Part shown: one piece after another, positions 7,853 to 16,266 of the stretch
How the letters are laid out: each line of letters opens with the position of its first letter
Numbering within the stretch: the stretch's first letter is position 1
DNA from: Geobacteraceae bacterium
Lineage (GTDB): Bacteria > Desulfobacterota > Desulfuromonadia > Desulfuromonadales > Desulfuromonadaceae
DNA: 32,932 bases
Reading direction: 5' to 3'
Assembly (NCBI GenBank): GCA_020201305.1
Contig: JAIVHC010000010.1
Span: 1 to 32,932 of the forward strand
Notes under the pieces: model-generated
Database searches by the model: none
Told to the model about the DNA's origin: nothing
The model's input: the letters and a program-made list of their open reading frames with translations, nothing else
Made by a program: the position numbers and the translations under genes

Positions 7853-8338
7853 TTGCGACAAAACGAACAAAATGAAACAGAGCTGATTGATCGTGTGATC
7901 CAGATTAATCGCACATCTAAAGTTGTTAAAGGTGGGCGGCGTTTCAGCTTTTCTGCTCTTGTAGTTGTAGGCGATGGCAAAGGTCGGGTAGGATTTGGCA
8001 AAGGTAAAGCCAAGGAAGTTCCCGAGGCTATCCGTAAAGGGGTAGATAAGGCCAAGAAGAGGATGATTGAGATACCTTTAAGCGATACCACTATTCCTTT
8101 TGACAGTTTGGGTCGCTACGGGGCTGGAAGTGTGCTGTTGAAGTCCGCTTCCAAAGGTACCGGTATTATAGCCGGCGGTCCGGTTCGCGCCGTGCTTGAA
8201 TCAGCCGGAGTCGGGGATATACTATCCAAGTGTCTGGGTTCTAATAACCCCCATAATGTTGTCCGGGCGACAATGAATGCTCTCGAACAGCTTAAAAGCC
8301 GAGAAGAGATCATGGAACGTCGTGGCCTCAAGGCTTGA
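7853..8338 (+). CDS. rpsE: 30S ribosomal protein S5
   Basis: A 161-residue S5 starting at TTG 7853, eight bases after a perfect TAGGAGG. The dsRNA-binding-like N-terminal domain has IDRVIQINRTSKVVKGGRRF and GDGKGRVGFGKGKAKEVPEA; the C-terminal domain has GTGIIAGGPVRAVLESAGV and NPHNVVRAT. S5 is involved in decoding fidelity. Length and both domains are complete. Confidence 0.96.
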   Translation: MRQNEQNETELIDRVIQINRTSKVVKGGRRFSFSALVVVGDGKGRVGFGKGKAKEVPEAIRKGVDKAKKRMIEIPLSDTTIPFDSLGRYGAGSVLLKSASKGTGIIAGGPVRAVLESAGVGDILSKCLGSNNPHNVVRATMNALEQLKSREEIMERRGLKA

Positions 8339-8361
8339 TCTAAGGACAATGGAGACGTTAG

Positions 8362-8547
8362 ATGAGTGAGAAGATCAAAATAACATTAAAGAAGAGTGCC
8401 ATTGGGCGTGATAAATATTTCACCAAGGTCCTTAAGGGCCTGGGGCTGACTAAGTTGCATAAAACTGTAGTTCTTCCCGCAACCCCTGAGATTAATGGCA
8501 TGATTGCCAAAGTTAGCCACATGGTTGCTGTAGAGGAATGCAAGTAG
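8362..8547 (+). CDS. rpmD: 50S ribosomal protein L30
   Basis: A 61-residue L30 with the pattern IKITLKKSAIGRDKYFTKVL followed by GLTKLHKTVVLPATPEINGMI and a VSHMVAVEE end, typical of bacterial L30. It lies between rpsE and rplO as in the spc operon. A GGAGACG site precedes ATG 8362. The stop is 11 bases before the rplO start. Confidence 0.96.
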   Translation: MSEKIKITLKKSAIGRDKYFTKVLKGLGLTKLHKTVVLPATPEINGMIAKVSHMVAVEECK

Positions 8548-8558
8548 AGGGTATACAC

Positions 8559-8999
8559 ATGGATTTGAGCAATTTGAGTCCCGCACCGGGATCAACAAAG
8601 AACAGAAAACGCCTAGGACGCGGAGCAGGTTCCGGCCTCGGCAAGACATCCGGCAAAGGGCATAAGGGGCAGAATGCACGCTCCGGTGGTGGAGTTAAGC
8701 CCGGCTTTGAGGGGGGGCAAATGCCTCTGCAACGGCGTCTGCCAAAGCGGGGTTTTTCACCGCTGAAAAAGAAGGTTTACAGTCTTGTAAATTTGAAAGA
8801 CCTTGAAACCTTTGAGGACGGCTCTACTGTCGAACCGGAGATGCTCATGCGAGCTGGATTTGTCAAGAAAGTCAACGACGGAGTTAAAGTCCTCGGTGAT
8901 GGAGAACTGACTAAGTCCCTTACGGTAAAGGCGCATAAATTCAGCTCCACCGCAGCGGAAAAGATTGCCGCAGCCGGTGGTAAGACAGAGGTACTTTAA
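8559..8999 (+). CDS. rplO: 50S ribosomal protein L15
   Basis: A 146-residue L15 from ATG 8559 (DLSNLSPAPGSTKNRKRLGR). The glycine- and arginine-rich extension with GSGLGKTSGKGHKGQNAR, then GFEGGQMPLQRRLPKRGF, is the family signature. L15 stabilises the 50S core. The frame is open from 8538, inside rpmD, but the L15 sequence begins at 8559 after an AGAGGGTA site. Confidence 0.96.
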   Translation: MDLSNLSPAPGSTKNRKRLGRGAGSGLGKTSGKGHKGQNARSGGGVKPGFEGGQMPLQRRLPKRGFSPLKKKVYSLVNLKDLETFEDGSTVEPEMLMRAGFVKKVNDGVKVLGDGELTKSLTVKAHKFSSTAAEKIAAAGGKTEVL

Positions 9000-9001
9000 T
9001 T

Positions 9002-10312
9002 TTGCTTAAGAGTCTTCAAAATATATTCAGTATTGTCGAGTTGCGTAAACGCATTTTGTTTACCCTGATGATGCTGGCTGTGTATCGCATCGGGTGTCAT
9101 GTTCCTACTCCCGGGGTAAACAGTCAGGTGCTCGCGAGTTTTTTTGAAGGCTCGCAGGGAACGCTCCTGGGGTTGGTCAGTGCGTTTACCGGTGGTGCAC
9201 TGGAGCGTATGACCATATTTGCACTCGGTATAATGCCCTACATCAGCGCTTCTATTATACTGCAACTTCTTACTGTAGTGTCAGAGCCTGTGCGGCGTCT
9301 GTCTAAAGAGGGGGCCCAGGGACGCAAGGTCATAACCCGGTGGACGCGTTATGGAACAGTTTTGCTTTCAGTTGTTCAGGGTGCAGGAATTGCAGTTGGT
9401 CTTCAGTCGATGCGTGGGCCGGCTGGCGACCCTGTTGTGTCCAGCCAGGGGATCGGATTTATCGTCCTTACGGTTATAACCCTGACCGCTGGTACTGCTT
9501 TTATCATGTGGATCGGCGAGCAGATTACAGAGCGAGGTGTAGGCAATGGCATTTCGCTGATTATTTTTGCCGGCATTATAGCAAATATGCCAGCGGCTAT
9601 TGTTAATTCTCTACGCCTGGTTAAGACTGGTGCCATGCCCCTGTTTACGGTGGTATTTCTCCTGGTACTTATGCTTGCAGCTGTGATGTTCATCGTATTT
9701 ATGGAGAGAGCCCAGCGCAGGGTGCCTATTCACTACGCAAAGCGTGTTGTTGGCATGCGTAATATGGGTGGGCAGTCGAGTCATTTGCCTCTCAAGATTA
9801 ATATGAGCGGGGTTATCCCGCCGATTTTCGCCAGTTCGATTATTATGTTTCCGGCAACGGTAGCCAATTTTGTGGACGTAGAGTGGGTGCAGGCCCTGGC
9901 AGGCATGATGACGCCGACTCACTGGCTGTATAACGTGTTTTTTGTTGCTTTTGTTGTGTTCTTTTGCTACTTCTACACAGCTGTGACGTTTAACCCTGTG
10001 GATGTGGCAGAGAATGTTAAAAACCAGGGTGGGTATATCCCCGGTATTCGACCGGGTAAGGCTACATCTGATTATCTCGACACAGTACTGAGTCGTTTGA
10101 CATTTGCTGGTGCAGTGTATGTTTCAGCAGTGTGCGTACTCCCCTCTATAATGATCAGCCAGTTCAATGTGCCATTTTACTTTGGTGGCACCGCGTTGCT
10201 GATTGTAGTAGGCGTGGGTCTGGATACTGCCTCGCAGATTGAATCGCATATGATTTCACGCTCCTATGAAGGTTTTATGCGTGGAGTTTCTATTAAAGGT
10301 AGGCGCGGTTAG
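9002..10312 (+). CDS. secY: Preprotein translocase subunit SecY
   Basis: A 436-residue SecY from TTG 9002, two bases after the rplO stop. Ten hydrophobic segments are visible. Family motifs include IGCHVPTPGVN near residue 30, the plug/TM2 region (FTGGALERMTIFALGIMPYISASII), the conserved RRLSKEGAQGR-type loop, GERITxRGVGNG-like EQITERGVGNGISLIIF, and GGYIPGIRPGKAT. SecY forms the protein-conducting channel in the inner membrane with SecE and SecG. Full length. It is followed by adk and map, the common order. Confidence 0.98.
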   Translation: MLKSLQNIFSIVELRKRILFTLMMLAVYRIGCHVPTPGVNSQVLASFFEGSQGTLLGLVSAFTGGALERMTIFALGIMPYISASIILQLLTVVSEPVRRLSKEGAQGRKVITRWTRYGTVLLSVVQGAGIAVGLQSMRGPAGDPVVSSQGIGFIVLTVITLTAGTAFIMWIGEQITERGVGNGISLIIFAGIIANMPAAIVNSLRLVKTGAMPLFTVVFLLVLMLAAVMFIVFMERAQRRVPIHYAKRVVGMRNMGGQSSHLPLKINMSGVIPPIFASSIIMFPATVANFVDVEWVQALAGMMTPTHWLYNVFFVAFVVFFCYFYTAVTFNPVDVAENVKNQGGYIPGIRPGKATSDYLDTVLSRLTFAGAVYVSAVCVLPSIMISQFNVPFYFGGTALLIVVGVGLDTASQIESHMISRSYEGFMRGVSIKGRRG

Positions 10313-10323
10313 GGATTTTGGTT

Positions 10324-10974
10324 ATGAATTTGATTTTATTAGGACCGCCTGGTGCCGGCAAAGGTACTCAGGCCCAGTATTTGGTAGAAGATTACGCCAT
10401 CCCGCAGATATCAACTGGAGATATGTTGCGTGCTGCAGTAAAAGAAGGAACTCCTATGGGCCTAAAGGCTAAGGAGTGTATGGACTCGGGGGCGCTGGTT
10501 CCTGATGATGTTGTTGTCGGGATAGTGCGAGAGCGTCTCCAGCAAGGTGACTGTGCTAAAGGATTCATCCTGGATGGTTTCCCGCGTACGGTTCCGCAGG
10601 CAGATGCTTTGAGTGAGACCCTTCAGCAACTGGATAAGGGAATAGATGCGGCAATTGCTCTGACAGTGGATACGGAAGCTCTTGTTGACCGTCTTGCCGG
10701 ACGGCGCACATGTCCAGTATGTGGCGCCACTTATCATCTTAAGTACGATCCACCCCGTGAAGAAGGTATCTGTACCAAGTGTGGTGCCAAACTGGTACTG
10801 CGAGATGACGATAAGGAAGAGACAGTACGCAATCGCATGCAGGTATACGCACAGCAGACCCAGCCGCTGCTCGACTATTACGCCCAGGCGGGTGTTCTGG
10901 TTGAGGTAGACGGTATGCGCAGCATCGATGAAGTTCGTACTGCAATTAAAGAGGCATTGGAAAGCCAGTCTTGA
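10324..10974 (+). CDS. adk: Adenylate kinase, zinc-LID type
   Basis: A 216-residue long-form adenylate kinase, catalysing ATP + AMP = 2 ADP. The P-loop GPPGAGKGT is at residues 7-15, the AMP-binding FILDGFPRT at 81-89. The LID domain carries Cys130, Cys133, Cys150 and Cys153, a structural zinc site. ATG 10324 is preferred because MNLILLGPPG is the family start; the frame extends two codons upstream. Its stop overlaps the TTG start of map. Confidence 0.97.
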   Translation: MNLILLGPPGAGKGTQAQYLVEDYAIPQISTGDMLRAAVKEGTPMGLKAKECMDSGALVPDDVVVGIVRERLQQGDCAKGFILDGFPRTVPQADALSETLQQLDKGIDAAIALTVDTEALVDRLAGRRTCPVCGATYHLKYDPPREEGICTKCGAKLVLRDDDKEETVRNRMQVYAQQTQPLLDYYAQAGVLVEVDGMRSIDEVRTAIKEALESQS

Positions 10975-11717
10975 TAGTCGTAAAGTCACAAGCCGAAATT
11001 GAACGCATGCGCGTCCCCTGCCGTATGGTTGCGGAGTTCCATCAGAAGATGCGTGAAGTGGTTAAGCCCGGAGTGACTACGCAAGAGCTCAATGAACTTG
11101 CTGAGCAATATTGCAAACAACACCGTGCTGTACCTGCCTTTAAAGGTTACGGTGGATTTCCTTTTGCCATATGTTCTTCACCTAATGAAGCTGTAGTTCA
11201 TGGGTTTGCTAATGAGATGCCCCTGGTAGAAGGTGATATCCTGAGCATCGACTTTGGTGTCCTGTTTGATGGATTTTATGGGGATGCTGCAGTTACCCTA
11301 CCTGTGGGGACGGTCAGCGCGGAGAAACAGCGTCTCATGGAGGTTACCGAATACTCTTTGTATTCAGGCCTGGATCAAATTCGCCCCGGAGCGCGTTTGT
11401 CTAATGTCTCCGCTGCGGTACAGCAGGTTGCTGAAGATGCTGGTTTTTCAGTAGTTAGAGAATTTGTAGGCCACGGTATCGGACGAGAATTGCACGAGGA
11501 TCCACAGATCCCCAACTACGGTAAACCCGGTAATGGCCCCATACTCAAAAAAGGGATGGTGGTCGCGATTGAGCCGATGATCAATGCCGGTACGCGCCAT
11601 GTAAAGGTTCTTGCTGATGGTTGGACCGCAGTAACCAGGGATGGTCGGCCGTCTGCACATTTTGAACATACCGTAGCAGTTACCGAAGACGGATATGAGG
11701 TATTGACTTGCGTGTAG
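10971..11717 (+). CDS. map: Methionine aminopeptidase, type I
   Basis: A 248-residue type I enzyme that removes the initiator methionine from new proteins. The five metal ligands are visible: Asp94 and Asp105 (SIDFG and GDAAVT), His168 (GHGIG), Glu201 (AIEPM) and Glu232 (FEHTV). Start TTG 10971 overlaps the adk stop. infA, which in many genomes follows map, is not present here; rpmJ follows after 56 bp. Confidence 0.97.
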   Translation: MIVVKSQAEIERMRVPCRMVAEFHQKMREVVKPGVTTQELNELAEQYCKQHRAVPAFKGYGGFPFAICSSPNEAVVHGFANEMPLVEGDILSIDFGVLFDGFYGDAAVTLPVGTVSAEKQRLMEVTEYSLYSGLDQIRPGARLSNVSAAVQQVAEDAGFSVVREFVGHGIGRELHEDPQIPNYGKPGNGPILKKGMVVAIEPMINAGTRHVKVLADGWTAVTRDGRPSAHFEHTVAVTEDGYEVLTCV

Positions 11718-11773
11718 TGATTCGTACTCCGCGCAGAAGTTGAGTTTAATATATACCAATTTAGAGGGTAGTT

Positions 11774-11887
11774 ATGAAGGTTCGCGCGTCAGTAAAAGAA
11801 ATTTGTGATAAATGTAAGCTCATCAAGCGTAAAGGTGTTTTGCGTGTGATTTGTGATAATCCTAAGCATAAGCAGAAGCAGGGCTAG
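11774..11887 (+). CDS. rpmJ: 50S ribosomal protein L36, zinc-binding form
   Basis: A 37-residue protein that starts MKVRASVKEICDKCKLIKRK. Cys11, Cys14, Cys27 and His32 form the zinc ribbon of the C+ form of L36. TAGAGGGTAG precedes ATG 11774 and the stop is TAG 11885-11887. It lies 18 bp before rpsM, the normal order at the head of the alpha operon. Confidence 0.96.
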   Translation: MKVRASVKEICDKCKLIKRKGVLRVICDNPKHKQKQG

Positions 11888-11905
11888 GTCAGGGAGGATA
11901 AAACG

Positions 11906-12274
11906 TTGGCACGTATAGCAGGAATAGATTTACCTAAAAACAAACGTATTGAAATTGCGCTGACCTACATTTATGGTGTTGGCCATTCAACTGCACAGAA
12001 CATTCTATCTCAGGCAGGAGTCAGTCCGGATACTCGCACGGATGATTTGACTGAGGCTGAAGTCGGTTTTATCCGTAAGGTAATTGACGCTGACCTTAAA
12101 GTAGAAGGTGATCTGCGGCGTGAGGTTTCTATGAATATCAAACGCCTTATGGATCTTGGATGTTACCGTGGATTGCGTCATCGCCGTGGGTTGCCTGTTC
12201 GCGGGCAGAAAACCAAAACCAACGCGCGTACCCGCAAGGGACCTCGCAAAACTGTAGCAGGTAAGAAGAAATAA
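11906..12274 (+). CDS. rpsM: 30S ribosomal protein S13
   Basis: A 122-residue S13 from TTG 11906, after a GGGAGGATAA site. It has ARIAGIDLPKNKRIEIALTYIYGVG at the start, the helix-two-turn-helix region, and the C-terminal RHRRGLPVRGQKTKTNARTRKGP tail that reaches the P site. S13 forms the intersubunit bridge B1a/b. It is complete and is followed 11 bp later by the broken rpsK. Confidence 0.96.
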   Translation: MARIAGIDLPKNKRIEIALTYIYGVGHSTAQNILSQAGVSPDTRTDDLTEAEVGFIRKVIDADLKVEGDLRREVSMNIKRLMDLGCYRGLRHRRGLPVRGQKTKTNARTRKGPRKTVAGKKK

Positions 12275-12285
12275 TTGGAGGAACG

Positions 12286-12557
12286 ATGGCTAAGCCAGGT
12301 AAAAAAGTCGTACGCAAGGCTAAAGTAAAAAAGAATGTAGTTAACGGTGTTGCGCATAGGTAGCTGCTGAGGAAGCGGCTAAAAAAGCGCAGGAGCATGG
12401 TCTTCGTAGTTTGGAAGTTTGTGTTAAAGGTCCTGGTTCCGGACGTGAGTCAGCGTTGCGTGCCCTTCAGGCTGCGGGGCTCAATGTTACCATGATTAAG
12501 GACGTAACTCCCATTCCTCACAACGGATGTCGTCCCCCCAAACGCCGCCGCGTATAA
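12286..12557 (+). pseudogene. rpsK: 30S ribosomal protein S11, internal deletion plus frameshift
   Basis: The reading frame from ATG 12286 (after TTGGAGGAACG) gives the S11 N-terminus AKPGKKVVRKAKVKKNVVNGVAH and stops at TAG 12361-12363. The S11 C-terminal half then reads in another frame, 12360-12557: VAAEEAAKKAQEHGLRSLEV, KGPGSGRESALRAL, TPIPHNGCRPPKRRRV. The block normally between GVAH and VAAEE, about 42 residues with FNNTIV, GNxxxWxxAGxxGF and the RKSTPFAAQ motif, is gone. The shift fits a loss of about 124 bp (1 modulo 3). S11 is an essential platform protein of the 30S subunit and binds 16S rRNA near the mRNA exit. No second S11 gene is in this window. As written the gene cannot make S11, so a sequence or assembly error is the leading explanation. 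Confidence 0.95.
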
Positions 12558-12601
12558 CAGGTTATCTGATACACTGACGGTAAAGATTAGAGGATTAATA
12601 A

Positions 12602-13222
12602 ATGGCAAAAAATTTCACACCTAAAGGCAAAATTGTTCGCCGTCTTGGCGTCAATATTTATGGTAATCCCAAGTATGATCGTTTGCTGGAACGGCGCCCC
12701 ACCCCTCCCGGTGAGCATGGTGCTGCGAGAAAGGGAAAACCTTCAGATTACTCCCGTCAGCTGCAGGAAAAGCAGAAGGTGCGCTTTTGTTATGGCCTGA
12801 GTGAGAAACAGTTCCGCAGTGTTTTTGTCAAAGCTAAGGCCATGAAGGGTATAGCTGGACATAACATGTTAGAACTTCTGGAGCGGAGACTGGACAATAT
12901 GGTCTACCGCCTTGGGATGGCTTCTTCGCGTGCTGAAGCACGGGTTTTTGTTCGACACGGTCATTACCTTGTTAATGGACGTAAAGTTAATATCCCTTCT
13001 GCGCTTGTAAGTCCCGGTGATGTGATTGAAGTGCGGGAAAAGAGTCGCAAAATCGAGAAGATAGTTGAGGCCCTTGACGGTGTAATGCGTCGTGGAATTC
13101 CCTCCTGGCTTGAACTCGAACGCGATGCTTTTAAGGGTACAGTAAAGACCGCCCCTGTACGTGAAGAGCTTACTTCACCAGCTATTGAAGAGCAGTTGAT
13201 TGTTGAGCTTTACTCTAAGTAA
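12602..13222 (+). CDS. rpsD: 30S ribosomal protein S4
   Basis: A 206-residue S4 of normal length, the form without N-terminal zinc cysteines. It includes RRLGVNIYGNPKYDRLLERR, RQLQEKQKVRFCYGLSEKQF, and the S4 RNA-binding domain from about residue 95 (LERRLDNMVYRLGMASSRAEARVFVRHGH). S4 nucleates assembly of the 30S body and in E. coli represses the alpha operon. AGAGGATTAATA precedes ATG 12602. Confidence 0.97.
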   Translation: MAKNFTPKGKIVRRLGVNIYGNPKYDRLLERRPTPPGEHGAARKGKPSDYSRQLQEKQKVRFCYGLSEKQFRSVFVKAKAMKGIAGHNMLELLERRLDNMVYRLGMASSRAEARVFVRHGHYLVNGRKVNIPSALVSPGDVIEVREKSRKIEKIVEALDGVMRRGIPSWLELERDAFKGTVKTAPVREELTSPAIEEQLIVELYSK

Positions 13223-13265
13223 TTGAATTCAAACAATCGACAACCCTTTTCAACGGAGCTGATAC

Positions 13266-14282
13266 ATGTATAAAAATTGGCGTGACTTTATCAAGCCTAA
13301 GCAATTGCAGGTTGACAGCCGTACCCTTACTGAATCATATGGTAAGTTTACTGCAGAGCCCTTTGAGCGTGGGTTTGGTATAACTATAGGTAATTCTTTA
13401 CGCAGAATTCTACTTTCTTCTCTTCAGGGTGCAGCGATAACTTCTGTGCGCATTAAAGGGGTGTTGCACGAATTCTCCACCATCCCTGGCGTGACCGAAG
13501 ATGTGACAGATGTTATCCTGAATCTTAAGTCTGTCCTGGTTCGTCTTGAAGGAGATGAGAGTCGGAATGTGCGTATTGTAAAAAAAGGCGCCGGTGAGAT
13601 CACCGCTGGAGATATCATTACTGATTCCAACGTTGAGATTCTTAATCCGGAGCAGCACATTGCTACCTGTGTTAAAGAAGCAGATGTAGAGATCGACATG
13701 TTGGTGTCTATGGGCAAAGGATATGTCACTGCAGATAAAAACAGGGACGAAAAAGCACCCGTAGGAACTATCCCTATCGATGCAATATTCTCTCCCATCA
13801 AGAAGGTTAGCTATACAATAACCAATGCACGTGTGGGTCAGATTACTGATTACGATAAGCTTACCCTCGAAGTATGGACTGATGGCAGTGTTCAGCCTGA
13901 AGATTCCATTGCGTATGCGGCTAAAATTCTGAAAGAACATCTGCAGATGTTCATCAATTTTGATGAAGAGCAGATTCCGGATGAAGAGACGGAAGAGGAA
14001 GAGGTTTATAAGATCAACGAAAACCTTTATCGCAGTGTAGAGGAGCTTGAGCTATCTGTACGCAGTGCCAACTGTCTCAAGAACGCAGAGATCTCCCTTA
14101 TCGGTGACCTGGTGCAGAAGACAGAGGCCGAGATGCTAAAAACGCAGAATTTCGGGCGTAAATCGTTGAATGAGATTAAAGATATTCTGGCCGATATGGG
14201 ACTCACACTGGGAATGAAATTAGATAATTTCCCCGATCCGGAGTACCTGAAGGTTTTGCAGAAAGGACGTGAGGAGATTTGA
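13266..14282 (+). CDS. rpoA: RNA polymerase alpha subunit
   Basis: A 338-residue alpha subunit. The N-terminal dimerisation domain has EPFERGFGITIGNSLRRILLSSL near residue 30 and GITxDVTDVILNLK-like GVTEDVTDVILNLK. A short acidic linker (DEETEEEEV) precedes the C-terminal DNA-binding domain, which has LELSVRSANCLKNAEI, GDLVQKTEAEMLKTQNFGRKSLNEI and LGMKL. It assembles the polymerase and contacts UP elements and activators. Full length; located between rpsD and rplQ. Confidence 0.98.
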   Translation: MYKNWRDFIKPKQLQVDSRTLTESYGKFTAEPFERGFGITIGNSLRRILLSSLQGAAITSVRIKGVLHEFSTIPGVTEDVTDVILNLKSVLVRLEGDESRNVRIVKKGAGEITAGDIITDSNVEILNPEQHIATCVKEADVEIDMLVSMGKGYVTADKNRDEKAPVGTIPIDAIFSPIKKVSYTITNARVGQITDYDKLTLEVWTDGSVQPEDSIAYAAKILKEHLQMFINFDEEQIPDEETEEEEVYKINENLYRSVEELELSVRSANCLKNAEISLIGDLVQKTEAEMLKTQNFGRKSLNEIKDILADMGLTLGMKLDNFPDPEYLKVLQKGREEI

Positions 14283-14316
14283 TCTCCTTTGCGGATAGAG
14301 GAAAGGACGAACTGAT

Positions 14317-14697
14317 ATGCGGCACAATAAAAGTGGCAGACGTTTAGGACGTAACAGCAGCCATAGAAAAGCTATGTTGCGCAATATGGTAACATCTCTG
14401 CTGGATCAGGAAAAAATAACGACAACTGATGCCAGAGCGAAAGAATTACGCAAACTGGCCGAGAAGATGATTACCCTGGGCAAAAAGGGTGACTTGCATG
14501 CACGGCGTCAGGCGCTATCCGTAATTCAGGATAAAAAGGTTGTAGCGAAGCTGTTTGATCGTCTTGCACCCCGCTATGCTGAGCGCAATGGTGGATACAC
14601 ACGTATCATGAAAGTCGGAAATCGTGCAGGAGATAATGCTCCGGTTTCCATCATTGAATTTGTCGAGCACGATCAATCAGTTGCAACAGCTGAGTAA
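14317..14697 (+). CDS. rplQ: 50S ribosomal protein L17
   Basis: A 126-residue L17 with MRHNKSGRRLGRNSSHRKAMLRNMV at the N-terminus, ITTTDARAKELRKLAEKMITL in the middle and GGYTRIMKVGNRAGDNAPVSIIEFV at the end. L17 lies near the tunnel exit. An AGGAAAGGACGA site precedes ATG 14317. It is the last gene of the alpha operon; a strong terminator follows 21 bp later. Confidence 0.97.
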   Translation: MRHNKSGRRLGRNSSHRKAMLRNMVTSLLDQEKITTTDARAKELRKLAEKMITLGKKGDLHARRQALSVIQDKKVVAKLFDRLAPRYAERNGGYTRIMKVGNRAGDNAPVSIIEFVEHDQSVATAE

Positions 14698-14718
14698 TTC
14701 TGATGCACATACGCTGAC

Positions 14719-14752
14719 AAAAAAAGGCAAGGGGTGACCCTTGCCTTTTTTT
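14719..14752 (+). terminator. Intrinsic terminator of the ribosomal operon
   Basis: A perfect 8-bp GC-rich stem (GGCAAGGG at 14726-14733 and CCCTTGCC at 14738-14745) with a GTGA loop is followed by seven T bases, 14746-14752. An A-run before the stem lengthens the pairing and would make the hairpin work in either direction. It lies between rplQ and trpE and should end transcription of the S10-spc-alpha unit. Confidence 0.93.
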
Positions 14753-14781
14753 CGTTTTATCACCTTCCGGGTAGTTCTATT

Positions 14782-16266
14782 ATGACTGTTTATCCATCTT
14801 TTACTGAGTTTGTGAATCTAGTTGCGCAGGGCAATATCGTACCTGTGTATACTGAAATTCTCGCAGACATGGAAACTCCCGTGTCGGCGTTCAAGAAAAT
14901 TGATCGAGGTAATTGGTCATATTTGCTTGAAAGTGTAGAGGGGGGTGAGAAATGGGGACGTTATTCAATTCTGGGCTCGGGTGAAGCGAGTGTGTTTCGC
15001 TCCCGCGGAGATTATTTCCAGATTTTACGTAATGATATTGAACAACGCCAGGGGCATTCGACCTCTCCTCTGGATGAACTTGAAGCGATGTTTTCTTCCT
15101 ATGAACCGGTTATCAATACTGCACTGCCGCGTTTTTTTGGTGGCGCTGTAGGATATTGTGCATACGACATGGTACGTTTTTTTGAAAAACTCCCTGATGC
15201 CAATCCCGCTGCGCATGATGCATGGGATTGTTGTTTTGTGTTTTCTGATACTCTGCTTATTTTTGATAATAAAGAGCACAAGGTTAAAGTTATTCACAAT
15301 GTCCATGTAGATAGTGATGTTTCCGATTTAGAGGATGTGTACGCGTCCGCATGTGCTGAAATTGAAGCAACTTGTGCGATGCTCCGCGAGCCCCTTTCAT
15401 ATAGCAATGGGGAACCATGCAGGCAACCGATTGAACTCAAGCCAAATTTTACCCCGACAGCGTTCGAGGATGCTGTTTTGAAAGCCAAGGAGTACGTGCG
15501 CAGCGGAGACGTGATTCAGGTGGTGTTGTCCCAGTGTTTCAGTGGAAAGTCTGAAGTTGATCCCTTTGATATCTACCGGAGTTTGCGTACTATAAATCCA
15601 TCTCCATACATGTTTTACTTGCGTATGCAGGATACGGCAGTGGTGGGTGCTTCACCTGAAGTGTTGGTGCGTAAGGAGGAGCGTGACGTGGTTGTGCGCC
15701 CGATTGCGGGCACGCGCCCGCGCGGTGCAACGCCGGACGAAGATATCGCCTTCGAACATGAGCTGCTCGCAGATCCTAAGGAAGTTGCAGAACATATTAT
15801 GCTGGTGGATCTGGGACGCAACGATCTGGGGCGCATCTGCACTACAGGCTCAGTTGAGGTTGACGCGTTCAAAAACATCGAACGCTACTCTCATGTTATG
15901 CACATAGTATCCAATGTTCGCGGAAAATTGCGCTCAGAATACAACGCGTTTGACGCCTTGCGTGCTACATTTCCAACCGGGACCTTAAGTGGTGCACCTA
16001 AAATTCGTGCTATGGAGATAATCGACGAACTTGAGCCGCAACGTCGCGGGATTTATGGCGGAGCGGTGGGGTACTTTTCCTATACCGGTAATATGGATAT
16101 GGCCATTGCGATCCGTACCCTTGTGATTCAGGATGGGGAGATTTTTTTGCAGGCCGGAGCCGGAATCGTGGCTGACTCCGATCCGCGTGCAGAATATCAG
16201 GAGACCGTCAACAAAGCACGTGGCGTTATGCAGGCCATCCGCATGGCTGAGGAGGGTCTGGTCTGA
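14782..16266 (+). CDS. trpE: Anthranilate synthase component I
   Basis: A 494-residue TrpE from ATG 14782, which turns chorismate and ammonia into anthranilate. The N-terminal domain has the tryptophan feedback region (WSYLLESVEGGEKWGRYS near residue 45). The chorismate-binding domain has RSGDVIQVVLSQ, VGASPEVLVR, RPIAGTRPRG, LVDLGRNDLGRI, VMHIVSNVRGKL, TFPTGTLSGAPKIRAMEII and QAGAGIVADSDPRAEYQET. It overlaps the trpG start (TGATG). The ATG lies only 29 bases after a strong terminator, so a promoter is not obvious; no leader peptide or attenuator is visible. Confidence 0.97.
   Translation: MTVYPSFTEFVNLVAQGNIVPVYTEILADMETPVSAFKKIDRGNWSYLLESVEGGEKWGRYSILGSGEASVFRSRGDYFQILRNDIEQRQGHSTSPLDELEAMFSSYEPVINTALPRFFGGAVGYCAYDMVRFFEKLPDANPAAHDAWDCCFVFSDTLLIFDNKEHKVKVIHNVHVDSDVSDLEDVYASACAEIEATCAMLREPLSYSNGEPCRQPIELKPNFTPTAFEDAVLKAKEYVRSGDVIQVVLSQCFSGKSEVDPFDIYRSLRTINPSPYMFYLRMQDTAVVGASPEVLVRKEERDVVVRPIAGTRPRGATPDEDIAFEHELLADPKEVAEHIMLVDLGRNDLGRICTTGSVEVDAFKNIERYSHVMHIVSNVRGKLRSEYNAFDALRATFPTGTLSGAPKIRAMEIIDELEPQRRGIYGGAVGYFSYTGNMDMAIAIRTLVIQDGEIFLQAGAGIVADSDPRAEYQETVNKARGVMQAIRMAEEGLV

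Noticed and set aside
11718..11773. A missing infA between map and rpmJ as a further deletion
   Set aside because: No remnant of infA is seen, the spacing to rpmJ is normal, and many genomes carry infA elsewhere.
12286..12557. Programmed frameshift, intron or intein as the reason for the split rpsK, trpG, lptD and clpA
   Set aside because: Introns and inteins add sequence; here family residues are missing at each junction. A frameshift would join the parts but not supply the lost residues, and no slippery site is visible.
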